The notes: generated by a model not told the origin, from the sequence alone. Shown: positions 34,962 to 44,806, counted from the stretch's first letter. The stretch is DNA of 48,390 nt from Defluviitaleaceae bacterium (GCA_009781725.1 WQVF01000022.1:1-48390), one strand, 5' to 3'. Numbers and translations are program-made.

Positions 34962-36560
34962 TTACACCAAGTCTCTTTCTCGATAGAAAAATATACCCAA
35001 GGCGGTTAATACAACTGCCGCTGCCACCAATCCCATCATCGTTAAAACACGTACTTCATCCAAAGGCACCATGGGCACAAATCCAATGGGGGAAATCCGC
35101 ATAGCCCATGATGGCAAGCTTAATAAATCCCCAAAGAACCCTACAATAAAAGCATACCCAAAATACCCCCAGCAAATCGCTATGAGCTTAGGCGCAACAC
35201 CAATAATAAAGAAACAAAGCCCAAGGATTACCCAAAGTGCCGGAACATAAACCATAATGGCCCAAAGCATTGTCCCAAAGGCAATAGGCTCCGCCATGGT
35301 AAAAGCCCCTACCAACCACAACCCAAAGGCCGTAGCAAAGGGCATAACCAAGCTAGCCCCAAACCCCACCGCAACATATGACAGCATATATTTTGTACGT
35401 GAAACAGCAGTGCCCAATACATATTCAGCCCTATGCCCCCGCTCCTCGGAATATTGCTTTAGGCATAAGCTTATCACCGGAGCGATACAAACTATCGCAA
35501 GCAACACATTAAGGAGCATTACAAAGAGCTGAGTGATAGTAAAATCCGGTGAAGCCGGCATCATTGCCACAAAAATTTCGTTATCTGCGGCAAAGCTTTC
35601 TGCCTCCCCCATTAAGCTGCCAAGGGCCGCGCCCAAGGCAAGCATCCCCACTGCCCATGCAGTAAAGGCACTGCGAGCCAAACGCCATGTAAATCCTAAA
35701 GGGGAGAGCATAGAGGGCGATGCCTCTGCCGGGCCCTGTCTTTGTGGGATATATCCCTGATCCATATCCCGTCGGGAATCCAGTACATATGCCAGAACGC
35801 AGATACCCAAGCTCAGCCCTATTATAATCAAAACCGGCCACCAATAATTCCCCACAAAAACCTGTGCCCGCATAAGAAGCCCAAAGGGTGAAGCCATGGC
35901 AAGAGCTTCACTGGTTGGATCACCTACGGCTCTAATCATAAACGCAATGATAAGAAAGCCAAATGCATATCCGGTGGTCCCCCGAGATGACGGGAACAGC
36001 TGTGCAAAAAGCGCGGTAAGAACCCCAAAAAAATACCCGATAACCCCAAGGCTAACGCCATATGCAAAAGCCCCAGCAAAGTCTATACCCGTTATTCCAA
36101 TGGCTCCAAGTAACAGACCATGACCAAAAGCCACTACTGAATTTGCCAAAAACGCCGTAATTATTGCGGCATTAAGTCCGGCAATCCGTCCTATGGGCAA
36201 GGACCGTATGACTTCGTATCGGCCCTTTTCCTCATCGCTGCGGGTAAGGCGGTTTATCATAAAAATATTCATGATTGCAATGGCAACCATAGTAAAAAGG
36301 TGCATCTCCGCGGCAAACATTGGCCCTGGCTGGAGAACGCCTCCCACGCTGTATATCGGCCCCTGGAGGGCTACTTGAGCAGGATTAGTCCGCAAAATCA
36401 GCAGAGCCTGCAATTCTTCAAAGGTCATCTGGTTCTCGAAAACCAGAGCAACCGCCCAGGCCAGCACCAACAATACGACCAGCCATATCCCAAAAACAAC
36501 CCGCTCCCGCCGTATGAAAAAAGCGGAAAGCTTCATCGTACCGCTAAAGTTCTTCCCCAT
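34962..36560 (-). CDS. ABC-2 type permease (polyketide/antibiotic exporter-like)
   Basis: A 532-residue integral membrane protein with about a dozen hydrophobic segments in two homologous-looking halves, starting with a cytoplasmic KLSAFFIRRERVVFGIWLVVL. It resembles the large ABC-2 permeases of the tetronasin/polyketide exporter group (COG3559-like), which usually sit next to their ATPase. No ABC ATPase is found beside it or anywhere in the window. The start lies nine bases after the RCC1 gene stop, so it is probably co-transcribed. Substrate unknown. Confidence 0.75.
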   Translation of the reverse strand: MGKNFSGTMKLSAFFIRRERVVFGIWLVVLLVLAWAVALVFENQMTFEELQALLILRTNPAQVALQGPIYSVGGVLQPGPMFAAEMHLFTMVAIAIMNIFMINRLTRSDEEKGRYEVIRSLPIGRIAGLNAAIITAFLANSVVAFGHGLLLGAIGITGIDFAGAFAYGVSLGVIGYFFGVLTALFAQLFPSSRGTTGYAFGFLIIAFMIRAVGDPTSEALAMASPFGLLMRAQVFVGNYWWPVLIIIGLSLGICVLAYVLDSRRDMDQGYIPQRQGPAEASPSMLSPLGFTWRLARSAFTAWAVGMLALGAALGSLMGEAESFAADNEIFVAMMPASPDFTITQLFVMLLNVLLAIVCIAPVISLCLKQYSEERGHRAEYVLGTAVSRTKYMLSYVAVGFGASLVMPFATAFGLWLVGAFTMAEPIAFGTMLWAIMVYVPALWVILGLCFFIIGVAPKLIAICWGYFGYAFIVGFFGDLLSLPSWAMRISPIGFVPMVPLDEVRVLTMMGLVAAAVVLTALGIFFYRERDLV

Positions 36561-36569
36561 GTATGCCTC

Positions 36570-39506
36570 CTACCCCTCAAATACCAAAACCGCATCATCC
36601 CAGTCTGTGAGCTGGTTCCAGCCTCTATCCCAGCTCCATACCTCTCCCCCGTTTGTAATGGCAAAAAATGATGACCAATGAATAAAGAAGGCCGCTACAT
36701 CACCCATAATAATCTCCTGTGTCCCGCCCTCTCTAAACACCCATAGATTACCGTCGGTTTGAAGTATAAATAAATCCCCCTGTGCATCCATAGAAACAAA
36801 TGCAACATCTCTATGCTGTGTGATTGGGGTTGAGCCATATCTCCCTCCCCAAACCCGCAAGCTATCATCTTCATCAATAGCAAAAACAGTACCCCCTACC
36901 ACAAAAACTTCCCCAGGGGCATCCATAACACGTACCGGTAATAGCTGACTTATTTGTATCCGATTCCCAAACTGACCAGAGGCATTTAATCCCCAAGCCC
37001 ATAGCCCCCCGTCTACCCGGATAGCAAAAGTCGTAAGGCCACCAGGGATAACAGATTCTACCCCATCCATAATATGCACAGGGGTGTTGCGAGCTATCCT
37101 GGTACCGTCTCCAAGCTGGCCATGGCTATTATCACCCCAGGCCCATAGATTACCGTTTGTTTGGATAGCGAAAGCACTGCCCCCGTCTATGTGAAAGGCC
37201 GCAACATTCTCCAAGATTTGTGTCGGTCCAGATTCATCATCCTCCCACAGCATATGCCATGTAGACCCGCCTGCCACTGTCTCAAGGGAGCCGTCACCCA
37301 ATACACCCATAGGGTTTAATCCCCAAGACCATAGACTATAATCTTCTTTTATAACAAAGAAAACCCGGTTATGCATATGGAATGACCGCACCCCCTCCAT
37401 AAATCCCACGGGAGTAGAAGAAAACCGCGGCCACGTCCACAGCACACCATCAGTACCAAGGGCAAAGTAATCCTCAAAATCCGAATATAATGACGAAATC
37501 CTACCTATCATCCTCACTGGCGTTGGCCCATGGTCATGGCCCCAGGCCCAAAGGCCGTCATCAGCTCCAATGGCATATGTGTTTCGCCCATCAGAACTCA
37601 CATAGACCACATTATCCATAACAAAGCCTAGAGGAGAAGGGCCCCATTCAAACTCCGGGGGAATACTATGCCCAAGCTGACCATCCCAATTTGCACCCCA
37701 AGACCATAGTTGATTGCTGTCATCCACATAAAACGTAGAATCTCCGCTTGTAAAGATAAAAGGAACCGATGGGGCTGGGATATCTGTAGCTACCACAGTT
37801 GTATAACCCAGAGACTGTGGCTCAAAACCTATAAAATATGAAAATGCGTAACTGATATTTACCGGTCTTGAACGATGAGTAAAGGTTCCGTCACCAACCT
37901 GCCCCTCCCAGTTACTGCCCCAAGCCCAAAGCTGGCCGTCTGTTTGGATGGCATATGATACAGATTGTGAAACATAAAGTTCATCAACAGAATCAAGGAT
38001 ATGCACAAACTCCGACCCATAATGAGAAGCCCAGTCCCAGATATTTTCCCAAAGCCATAGGTCACCGTTTGTATCCATGACATAGCTCCTGTTCCCTATT
38101 TGATAAAACCGAGCTACATTGCTTTTCACATGGGAAGGGACGGAAATAAATCTATCCATATTGCTCCAAGCCAACAGGTTACCTTCGACACAGATTGCAT
38201 AATTAACAGCCCAATCGGAGTATATAGCTGTAATCTCGTATGCTACCGGTGTGGGATACAACCGATCAAAGAAGGTACCGTCCCCCAACTGGCCGTTGGT
38301 GTTTGCTCCCCATGCCCATAGCTGTCCGTCTGTCGTAATGGCAAAGGTACTGTCACCCCATGTGGATTGTACATGGGTAACATTGTCCATAATATGCACA
38401 GGCTCATGGCGGAAATCCCTGGTGCCATCCCCCAACCTGCCAGAGGTATTGCGGCCCATTGCCCATAAACTTCCGTCATTAAGCAAAATAAACTCTGCTC
38501 CGTTATGCCTATAAACCGTGGCAACATTGTCAATGATGTGTTGTATCGTATGGGGGGAAGTGCCCAACGAAAGCCTTGCACTCCATAGGCTACCATCAGT
38601 TTGCAATAAAAATATATTCCCACCATGATTGATATCCCCATGAAGATGAGGGATATATATAGCCGCAACCTCATCCATCAAATGTGAGGATTCATCCCTT
38701 CTGATTGTCCATGCGCGTCCATTGCACTGGAGCGCAATGGTAAACTGCTCCGTATGGTGTATATCAATAACAGAGCTCATGATATATGCTGCATCCTCTG
38801 CATCAGGCACCTGACGTATACCCCAGGATGTACTCATACGCCTGTCTTCGTTAAGTGCCCACAGACTACCATCTGTGCGGATAACAAAATCTCTATTCGC
38901 ATCCGGAGAGATAGCGTGTACATCATCCATCAGCCACTGAGGGGTAACGGGCCTTACATGATGAGGCCAAGCAACAACCTGAGTCAAATCCGATACAAAA
39001 CCCCAACCCCATAAACTATTGTCTTCACGGATTGCATAACGCCCATCTGGGGAAATATAAATAACAGAGTCCAAAATCTTTACCGGTGCCGAACGAGGCA
39101 TCAAAGTCCCGTCCCCCATCCCGCCTTCATGGCTATTACCCCATGCCCATAATGTACCATCGGTTTCCAATAGAAAGGTCACGTTACTATGGTCAGTCAT
39201 ATGAAAGGCCGCAAGTTGAACAGTATCCTGACTGCGCCTAAGTGGAGTCAGATACTGCAGTAAACCAGGATTTTCGGGAGGGCAATTGCATACAAAGGGC
39301 CCCGCTGGGGAGACAATGGGCTCCCTACGAGGTGGATATTCGAAATCTTCTTCGATTTCAATCGGGGTCGGCTCAGGCGTTTCCTCGGCTTGTTCATATT
39401 CAGGGGGGTCACTTTCCCGGCCTCTTAAGAGAAACCCAATGCCAACCACCAAAATCAGTAAGAATATCACTGCCTTTGCGATTAAGGATTTATTCTGGCG
39501 TAGCAT
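36570..39506 (-). CDS. Membrane-anchored RCC1-repeat (beta-propeller) surface protein
   Basis: A 978-residue protein. After a short N-terminus there is one hydrophobic anchor (about 10-27, AVIFLLILVVGIGFLL), then an acidic Glu/Pro linker. From about residue 85 to the end, RCC1-type repeats recur (LWAWGxNxxGQLGDGT and variants), enough for more than one seven-bladed propeller. Start at ATG 39506 (MLRQNKS) with GGGGGGAT before it; the longer reading from 39596 would translate through a perfect hairpin (39535-39584). It heads the minus-strand run ending at the rRNA methyltransferase. Probably a protein-binding surface scaffold; ligand unknown. Confidence 0.8.
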   Translation of the reverse strand: MLRQNKSLIAKAVIFLLILVVGIGFLLRGRESDPPEYEQAEETPEPTPIEIEEDFEYPPRREPIVSPAGPFVCNCPPENPGLLQYLTPLRRSQDTVQLAAFHMTDHSNVTFLLETDGTLWAWGNSHEGGMGDGTLMPRSAPVKILDSVIYISPDGRYAIREDNSLWGWGFVSDLTQVVAWPHHVRPVTPQWLMDDVHAISPDANRDFVIRTDGSLWALNEDRRMSTSWGIRQVPDAEDAAYIMSSVIDIHHTEQFTIALQCNGRAWTIRRDESSHLMDEVAAIYIPHLHGDINHGGNIFLLQTDGSLWSARLSLGTSPHTIQHIIDNVATVYRHNGAEFILLNDGSLWAMGRNTSGRLGDGTRDFRHEPVHIMDNVTHVQSTWGDSTFAITTDGQLWAWGANTNGQLGDGTFFDRLYPTPVAYEITAIYSDWAVNYAICVEGNLLAWSNMDRFISVPSHVKSNVARFYQIGNRSYVMDTNGDLWLWENIWDWASHYGSEFVHILDSVDELYVSQSVSYAIQTDGQLWAWGSNWEGQVGDGTFTHRSRPVNISYAFSYFIGFEPQSLGYTTVVATDIPAPSVPFIFTSGDSTFYVDDSNQLWSWGANWDGQLGHSIPPEFEWGPSPLGFVMDNVVYVSSDGRNTYAIGADDGLWAWGHDHGPTPVRMIGRISSLYSDFEDYFALGTDGVLWTWPRFSSTPVGFMEGVRSFHMHNRVFFVIKEDYSLWSWGLNPMGVLGDGSLETVAGGSTWHMLWEDDESGPTQILENVAAFHIDGGSAFAIQTNGNLWAWGDNSHGQLGDGTRIARNTPVHIMDGVESVIPGGLTTFAIRVDGGLWAWGLNASGQFGNRIQISQLLPVRVMDAPGEVFVVGGTVFAIDEDDSLRVWGGRYGSTPITQHRDVAFVSMDAQGDLFILQTDGNLWVFREGGTQEIIMGDVAAFFIHWSSFFAITNGGEVWSWDRGWNQLTDWDDAVLVFEG

Positions 39507-39534
39507 GGCAATCCCCCCAATTATGTATAGGTAT

Positions 39535-39584
39535 AGCGATTTCAATTGAGAACGACGGTTTGTATCGTTCTCAATTGAAACGCT
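39535..39584. repeat. 20-bp-arm inverted repeat in the RCC1 gene leader
   Basis: TTTCAATTGAGAACGA (39540-39555) and TCGTTCTCAATTGAAA (39565-39580) are perfect inverted arms, extended by AGCG/CGCT with a bulged A; the loop has 9 bases. Its outer part (TATAGCGATTTCAAT) resembles the arm of the neighbouring 43-bp palindrome. There is no T-run, so it is not a simple terminator. The 39507-39870 stretch holds three palindromic repeats and no gene. Confidence 0.7.
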
Positions 39585-39593
39585 TTCCGAAGC

Positions 39594-39636
39594 CATAGCA
39601 ATTTTAATCCCGCATTTTGGATTGAAATTGCTATAG
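39594..39636. repeat. 43-bp near-palindromic repeat (copy B)
   Basis: CATAGCAATTTTAATCC with GGATTGAAATTGCTATAG around CGCATTTT. It matches the reverse complement of 25291-25334 with few mismatches. It lies upstream of the RCC1 gene, as copy A lies upstream of the SLH gene. Confidence 0.7.
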
Positions 39637-39766
39637 TGCCTTCCCCGCCGGCGGCGTGGGGAGGCATTAATCAGTAAAGTTGATTATAGCAATGTATAAA
39701 TTGCAAAACAGCTTTGTTTTGCTACAATATAGGCAAGTGACGCACTCGTCAAGAAGCAACACAGCA

Positions 39767-39849
39767 TTCGTCACCCCGGACTTGTCCCAGGGTCCCCCCA
39801 GCATTGCGACAAGTATTAGGGGATCCCGGCTCGAGGCCGGGATGACGAA
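39767..39849. repeat. REP-like palindromic repeat (copy 2)
   Basis: TTCGTCACCCCGG at one end and CCGGGATGACGAA at the other, with inner arms CTTGTCCCAGGG and CCCGGCTCGAGGCCGGG. It has the same design as 33774-33851 and lies 21 bases before the mutS2 start. Confidence 0.75.
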
Positions 39850-39870
39850 GCTGATGTTTAGGAGGCAGAT

Positions 39871-42210
39871 ATGAACACAAAAGCCCTAGCAACCCTAGAA
39901 TATCCAAAAATAATAGAAATGCTAACATCCCGGGCCATCTCCCCAATGGGCAAGGCTCGCGCCTCTGCCCTTACCCCCATGACTGACCTTGTGGAAATAA
40001 AACGAGCCCAGGATGAAACCACCGCTGCAACAGGCTATATCCTCCGAAAAGGCAGTCTCCCTCTGGGGGGCATCAAAGATATCCGCGCTCATATAACCCG
40101 CGCACTCTCAGGAGGAATGCTCTATATAGAGGACCTGCTGGGTGTAGGGGATTTTTTATATGTATGCGGTAAAGCCATGACCTATGGACGAGGAGAAAAA
40201 AACGCCGAGGACACCCCCCTGACTCCATACTTTGATGGAATTCTCACCGCCCCGGAACTGGAAGCTGAACTTGCCCGCTGCATCAAGGGTACAGAGCTCT
40301 CCGATAATGCTTCACCAAAGCTCCGTGATATCCGCCGCAATATTCATCAAGCCCATTCAAAAGTCCGAGACCAGCTCCAAGGCATAATCCGTAGCGGGGC
40401 CTACAAAGATATGCTCCAGGATTCCATAGTCACCCTACGTGGCGACAGGTTTTGCGTGCCGGTCCGCGCCAATCAACGGGGCAATTTCCCTGGTATGGTT
40501 CATGACCAATCCTCCACCGGAGCCACGGTTTTTATGGAGCCCCTTGCGGTAATTGAGACAAACAATAAAATCCGGGAACTCCACTTCGAAGAAAAACGAG
40601 AAGAGGAACGGATTCTTCTTAAACTCAGCGGCATGGTAGCCGACGAGGCGGATATCCTAAACGCCAGCATAGACAATCTGACCTACCTGGATTTTGTATT
40701 TGCCAAAGGGGAGCTGTCTCTAGCCCAAGAGGCCTACCCGCCGGAGTTTAACCAGCGAGGATATGTAAATATTAGAAAGGGCCGCCACCCCCTTCTCAAG
40801 CCTGACACTGTTGTACCAACAGATATATGGCTGGGAGGCGAGTTCTCCATGCTCCTCATAACCGGCCCCAATACAGGAGGCAAAACTGTAACCTTAAAGA
40901 CTATCGGCCTTCTCACCTGTATGGGGCAATCCGGCCTTCATATACCTACGGGGGAAGGCTCGGAGCTTGCCATTTTCGATGAGGTTTTTGCGGATATAGG
41001 GGATGAGCAAAGTATCGAGCAGAGTCTTTCGACTTTCTCGTCTCATATGAGTAATATCGTAGGGATATTGGGCCAGATTGAGGGACAATCCTTGGTGCTA
41101 CTGGACGAATTGGGAGCAGGCACCGACCCTACAGAGGGGGCTGCCCTGGCGATAGCAATTCTACAACATCTCCAGGCAAGAGGCACCCGTACGGTAATCA
41201 CCACCCACTACTCAGAGCTCAAGCTCTATGCCCTTTCCACCCCCGGTGCGGAAAACGCCAGTTGTGAATTCGATGTAGAAACCCTACGACCTACCTATCG
41301 CCTGCTGATAGGCGTACCTGGGAAAAGTAATGCCTTTGCCATTGCCTCCCGTCTAGGCCTCCCGGACAGCATAATCAGTCAGGCCAAAGACGTACTAAGC
41401 TCCGAAGAAGTCCGCTTCGAGGATGTAATAACAGACCTAGAAGCCGGCAAAAAACTGGTAGCCATCGAGCAAGAGCGGGCAGCAGTCTACAGGAGAGAAG
41501 CCGAAGCCCTTCGCCAAGACCTGGAAAAGACCCAAGAAAAATTACAGGCCCAAAAAGATAAAATCCTGGCCAAAGCCAGGGAAGACGCTATGTACACCGT
41601 ACGTGAGGCCAAGCGAGAAGCCGAAGCTTTGCTCAAATCCATGCACCAAACCAAGGAGGTAGAAGAAGCCCGCCGCCAAATGAAAGAAAAACTAGGAGAA
41701 ATGGAAGCGGAACTTAGCCCGGCAATAGAGACACCCACCCGCAAGCCCCCTGAAAACCTACGCCGAGGGGACCGTGTCTTCATCCACTCTCTAAACCAAA
41801 CCGGCACAGTATCCACCCCACCCAACGAAAAAGGCGAGGTCCATATCCAAGCCGGCATAATGAAAATCAAAGTCCAAATAACTGACCTAAGCATAGCGGA
41901 AGAAGAAGCAAAGGATAAGTTCAACCTGCCAAGCCAACGAGGGGACAGGGCAACCAAGGCCATGCATATAAAATCCGAGGTAGACCTGCGAGGGATGCTC
42001 CCGGAGGAAGCCACAGGTGTTGCAACCAAGTATCTAGACGATGCTTTCCTGGGCGGACTCTCCATGTGTACCCTTATCCACGGTAAAGGCACTGGGGCAG
42101 TGCGCAATGCAATTCACAATATATTAAAACGGCACCCCCATGTTAAGGAGTACCGTTTAGGTAGGTATGGTGAAGGTGAAACCGGGGTTACCGTTGTTAC
42201 ACTAAAATAA
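39871..42210 (+). CDS. mutS2: MutS2 (RqcU) ATPase with Smr domain
   Basis: A 779-residue homologue of MutS2, which acts in ribosome collision rescue and/or suppression of recombination. The MutS core ATPase has Walker A GPNTGGKT (332-339), STFSSHMSNI and Walker B LVLLDELGAGTDPTEGA. A long Glu/Lys/Arg-rich coiled coil spans about 520-630, a KOW-like segment (RRGDRVFIHSLNQTGTV) follows, and a C-terminal Smr nuclease domain (about 700-779) contains VDLRGMLPEEA and LIHGKGTGAVR. The length is normal. GGAGG precedes ATG 39871. The gene converges on the small lipoprotein gene with one base between the stops, so there is no room for an intergenic terminator. Confidence 0.95.
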   Translation: MNTKALATLEYPKIIEMLTSRAISPMGKARASALTPMTDLVEIKRAQDETTAATGYILRKGSLPLGGIKDIRAHITRALSGGMLYIEDLLGVGDFLYVCGKAMTYGRGEKNAEDTPLTPYFDGILTAPELEAELARCIKGTELSDNASPKLRDIRRNIHQAHSKVRDQLQGIIRSGAYKDMLQDSIVTLRGDRFCVPVRANQRGNFPGMVHDQSSTGATVFMEPLAVIETNNKIRELHFEEKREEERILLKLSGMVADEADILNASIDNLTYLDFVFAKGELSLAQEAYPPEFNQRGYVNIRKGRHPLLKPDTVVPTDIWLGGEFSMLLITGPNTGGKTVTLKTIGLLTCMGQSGLHIPTGEGSELAIFDEVFADIGDEQSIEQSLSTFSSHMSNIVGILGQIEGQSLVLLDELGAGTDPTEGAALAIAILQHLQARGTRTVITTHYSELKLYALSTPGAENASCEFDVETLRPTYRLLIGVPGKSNAFAIASRLGLPDSIISQAKDVLSSEEVRFEDVITDLEAGKKLVAIEQERAAVYRREAEALRQDLEKTQEKLQAQKDKILAKAREDAMYTVREAKREAEALLKSMHQTKEVEEARRQMKEKLGEMEAELSPAIETPTRKPPENLRRGDRVFIHSLNQTGTVSTPPNEKGEVHIQAGIMKIKVQITDLSIAEEEAKDKFNLPSQRGDRATKAMHIKSEVDLRGMLPEEATGVATKYLDDAFLGGLSMCTLIHGKGTGAVRNAIHNILKRHPHVKEYRLGRYGEGETGVTVVTLK

Positions 42211-42211
42211 C

Positions 42212-42544
42212 TTAGGGAACCCTATTAAAGCGCATTACAAAGCCCTCATCCATGGTTATTGTCAACACATCACCTGATACACTGTATGCTGTGTACATTC
42301 TTGAATGACCGGTATAATTCCAATATAGGTTACCACGTGACGTTGACCATCTAAATGACATACCGAATCCCCAGTCAACTGTATGTTCCCCCCTACCATC
42401 ATCATTGAAGGTGGTCACAAAAGTAGCATCTTCTTGCAACTGCCATACACCCACAAGGTCATCATCCCTTGATGAGCAACCGCTCAACATCAGACCTCCG
42501 GCAATCAAAGCAATTACCGCAAAAAGTACAACAAATTTTTTCAT
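42212..42544 (-). CDS. Small lipoprotein, lipocalin-like or DUF5640-like
   Basis: A 110-residue lipoprotein: signal peptide with lipobox LSG-Cys23, then a beta-rich domain (LVGVWQLQEDATFVTTFNDDGRG, VSGDVLTITMDEGF) of the kind seen in small Clostridia lipoproteins that start with a (L/I)xGxW motif. Outer face of the membrane; function unknown. It has a good AGGAGG site and its own promoter. Confidence 0.75.
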   Translation of the reverse strand: MKKFVVLFAVIALIAGGLMLSGCSSRDDDLVGVWQLQEDATFVTTFNDDGRGEHTVDWGFGMSFRWSTSRGNLYWNYTGHSRMYTAYSVSGDVLTITMDEGFVMRFNRVP

Positions 42545-42584
42545 TTACTTCCTCCTCTTTAATAATATATTTCAAAGACGGAGT

Positions 42585-42614
42585 ATTATATTCCTCGTGG
42601 CAAAAGTGGGTCAA
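42585..42614 (-). promoter_or_regulatory. Promoter of the small lipoprotein gene
   Basis: On the minus strand, TTGACC (42614-42609), 18 bases, then a perfect TATAAT (42590-42585), about 40 bases before the start codon. Confidence 0.65.
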
Positions 42615-42633
42615 TGGCGTTTTACGCACATTA

Positions 42634-44733
42634 TTAATGCGTTGCATATCCAAATCCCATATCAAAAATACTCCACCAATTAATCGGTGAATCTCCTGCG
42701 ATTTCCAATCTTAAAAAGTAAAACTCCTCCGACTCAAAAATAAAATGCCTTTCCGCCGCAGATGCTTGTATCGGGGCACTTTCCCATGTATTACCGTCCA
42801 TTGATGTGTATATTACCAAATCCCTTGGAAAGTCATTGTTGCTTCGCCCTTGGTTTAGATAGACATAATTAAATCGAAGGACTTCACTAAACTCAAACAT
42901 CAGATAATCTCCAGGCGATTGGGGCCTTTGTGTCGCCCATCTATTATTGAAATTACCATCACTTAGATAATGAAAATTCTCATTAACATTACTGCCAAAC
43001 CCTATAATTTTATCCCATATGCTCGAATCCAAATCAACGGTAAAGGGCAGCACACGCTCATAAAGTGTCGCAATCCTCATCCCGTCAACCCTTATTACCT
43101 TTGCCTCCACAAAACCAGGAGGTACCCCACGCATACGCCATTCATAATACATACGTGAGCCCCTAAGATAAAAATCAGCTGTTTCGGTTCCTACAGTTAC
43201 AACGCGGCTACGCTCCTCCTCTGTAAGCATATAGGTAAAACGATGCCCCCCTGCTAGTCTAACAATAGGCTCATCGCTGCTATTGACGGCATATCTAGCC
43301 AAATCCATTTTAGACACATACCAATAATCAAGAGTAAAATTTTCTTCAGCAAACTGTCTGCCTATTAAATTGAAATATACATATTGATACGGATGGTTAA
43401 TAATCATCCATACCAGCAAATAAAGCATATACGCAGAAACAACGCCTATAAAGCTGTTTCTCGTAATTTTCCCCCCACGGTTATATAGCTTGAATAGCTT
43501 ATAAAGCCCATAGGCAGCAACATACAAAAACGGAAGAAAAATAACGTAAGCGTGACGCCAGCCTTCATACATATTAATACGGAGCAAAATAAAGCCCAGC
43601 AATGTACATGCAAACATAGCAAAAAAGAATAAGTCATATAAATGAAGTCTATTTGCTTCCGGCAAAGATTGCAAATTTTCTCTAGGCAGACCCATTGCAG
43701 AAGAAAATTTACTGATTATATAGGTGGCTCCGTTTTTTGCCCCAACATAGGCTATTGCGAAAAATCCGGCAAAAAACAACAATATATACAATATCGGGAC
43801 GGTGATACCCATCCAAACCGGGATGTAATGCCAGGGCACCTCTCTGGTAATCATCTCGCCCATGTAAAAATGGGTCCAATTCCAGGGCTGAAACCTTAGG
43901 AAGTGGAAAAATATATCTATTGTATTTTTAATGGGGTTTGCCCATGTAAACGGGGTAATTACCACAAAAGCAGCAAAGGTAATTAAAATTAAGTGGAAAC
44001 TTTTTTTAAGATTATGCTTTATGGTACCTGGGGCAAAAGCACCTTGCAAAAATGCAAATCCGCAAGCCAGCAGCAAAATAGCAATACCAAGTATCCTGGT
44101 GTTGGTGGCGACAGCCAAGGTGATAGCTGCAGGGAAAATAAATTTCTCCTTACGGTCATCTTCCAGCCATCGCAATACAAAATACGAGGCTATTACACAC
44201 CATGAGAAAAATAAAATATCCTTGATATTAAAAAATGACTCCCCAAAAAACCTGGGATAAAGAATAAAAAATAACGCGCCCACAACAGGTATAAAAGAAT
44301 CCCCAAATCGCCTGCGCAATATCAAAAAGAAGAAAATAGCGGCAATAAAAAAGTTAATAAACGTAAATGCATGACGCATAAGAAATATCTCACGATATGA
44401 CATCGTAAAACCACGCCAATGCTCAACAAATACCGTAAGCATTTGAAGCGCAACACCATAGTACCGGTCATGCCAATCCATAAGATAAGTCGTGCTTGAC
44501 AAAACATTGCGGACCTCATCATTTTCCGAGGAAGCCATAAGCCTTTCCATTACATAGGTGTAATTTATCAGGCTGGTAGTACGCTCGATATCCTCATCTG
44601 TGCTTATACCGTAGTCCCTAAAAATCATCATGCCAATGATAAAGTATATAACAAACATCAATATCGCTATGTTTTTGCTTGTTAGATATTTTCTAATATG
44701 AGGCATGTTTTTATACTGTATTCTGGTTAACAT
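42634..44733 (-). CDS. GT-C type membrane glycosyltransferase with C-terminal F5/8-type domain
   Basis: A 699-residue polytopic protein. About ten hydrophobic segments fill residues 20-450. A loop after the first segment carries acidic residues (DYGISTDED), as expected for the catalytic loop of PMT/ArnT-type (GT39/GT83-like) enzymes that use polyprenyl-phosphate sugars outside the membrane. The last 150 residues resemble a discoidin (F5/8 type C) carbohydrate-binding domain (FHYLSDGNFNNRWATQ, LVIYTSMDGNTWE). ATG 44733 follows AGAAGGA. Acceptor unknown; surface protein or cell-wall polymer glycosylation is plausible here. Confidence 0.75.
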   Translation of the reverse strand: MLTRIQYKNMPHIRKYLTSKNIAILMFVIYFIIGMMIFRDYGISTDEDIERTTSLINYTYVMERLMASSENDEVRNVLSSTTYLMDWHDRYYGVALQMLTVFVEHWRGFTMSYREIFLMRHAFTFINFFIAAIFFFLILRRRFGDSFIPVVGALFFILYPRFFGESFFNIKDILFFSWCVIASYFVLRWLEDDRKEKFIFPAAITLAVATNTRILGIAILLLACGFAFLQGAFAPGTIKHNLKKSFHLILITFAAFVVITPFTWANPIKNTIDIFFHFLRFQPWNWTHFYMGEMITREVPWHYIPVWMGITVPILYILLFFAGFFAIAYVGAKNGATYIISKFSSAMGLPRENLQSLPEANRLHLYDLFFFAMFACTLLGFILLRINMYEGWRHAYVIFLPFLYVAAYGLYKLFKLYNRGGKITRNSFIGVVSAYMLYLLVWMIINHPYQYVYFNLIGRQFAEENFTLDYWYVSKMDLARYAVNSSDEPIVRLAGGHRFTYMLTEEERSRVVTVGTETADFYLRGSRMYYEWRMRGVPPGFVEAKVIRVDGMRIATLYERVLPFTVDLDSSIWDKIIGFGSNVNENFHYLSDGNFNNRWATQRPQSPGDYLMFEFSEVLRFNYVYLNQGRSNNDFPRDLVIYTSMDGNTWESAPIQASAAERHFIFESEEFYFLRLEIAGDSPINWWSIFDMGFGYATH

Positions 44734-44777
44734 TTTTTGTCCTTCTCATAAAACCGTATTTTGTTGCCTATGGTTAT

Positions 44778-44806
44778 AATATACCACACACACCCGTATA
44801 CAAAAA
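44778..44806 (-). promoter_or_regulatory. Probable glycosyltransferase promoter, fused to the preceding terminator
   Basis: On the minus strand, TTTTTG (44806-44801), 17 bases, then TATATT (44783-44778). The -35 is the T-run of the terminator hairpin of the upstream gene. The same arrangement recurs at 45954-45982. Confidence 0.5.

Noticed and set aside
39507-39596. N-terminal extension of the RCC1 gene
   Set aside because: It reads through a perfect 16-bp hairpin, and ATG 39506 has a purine-rich site and places the membrane anchor at the N-terminus.
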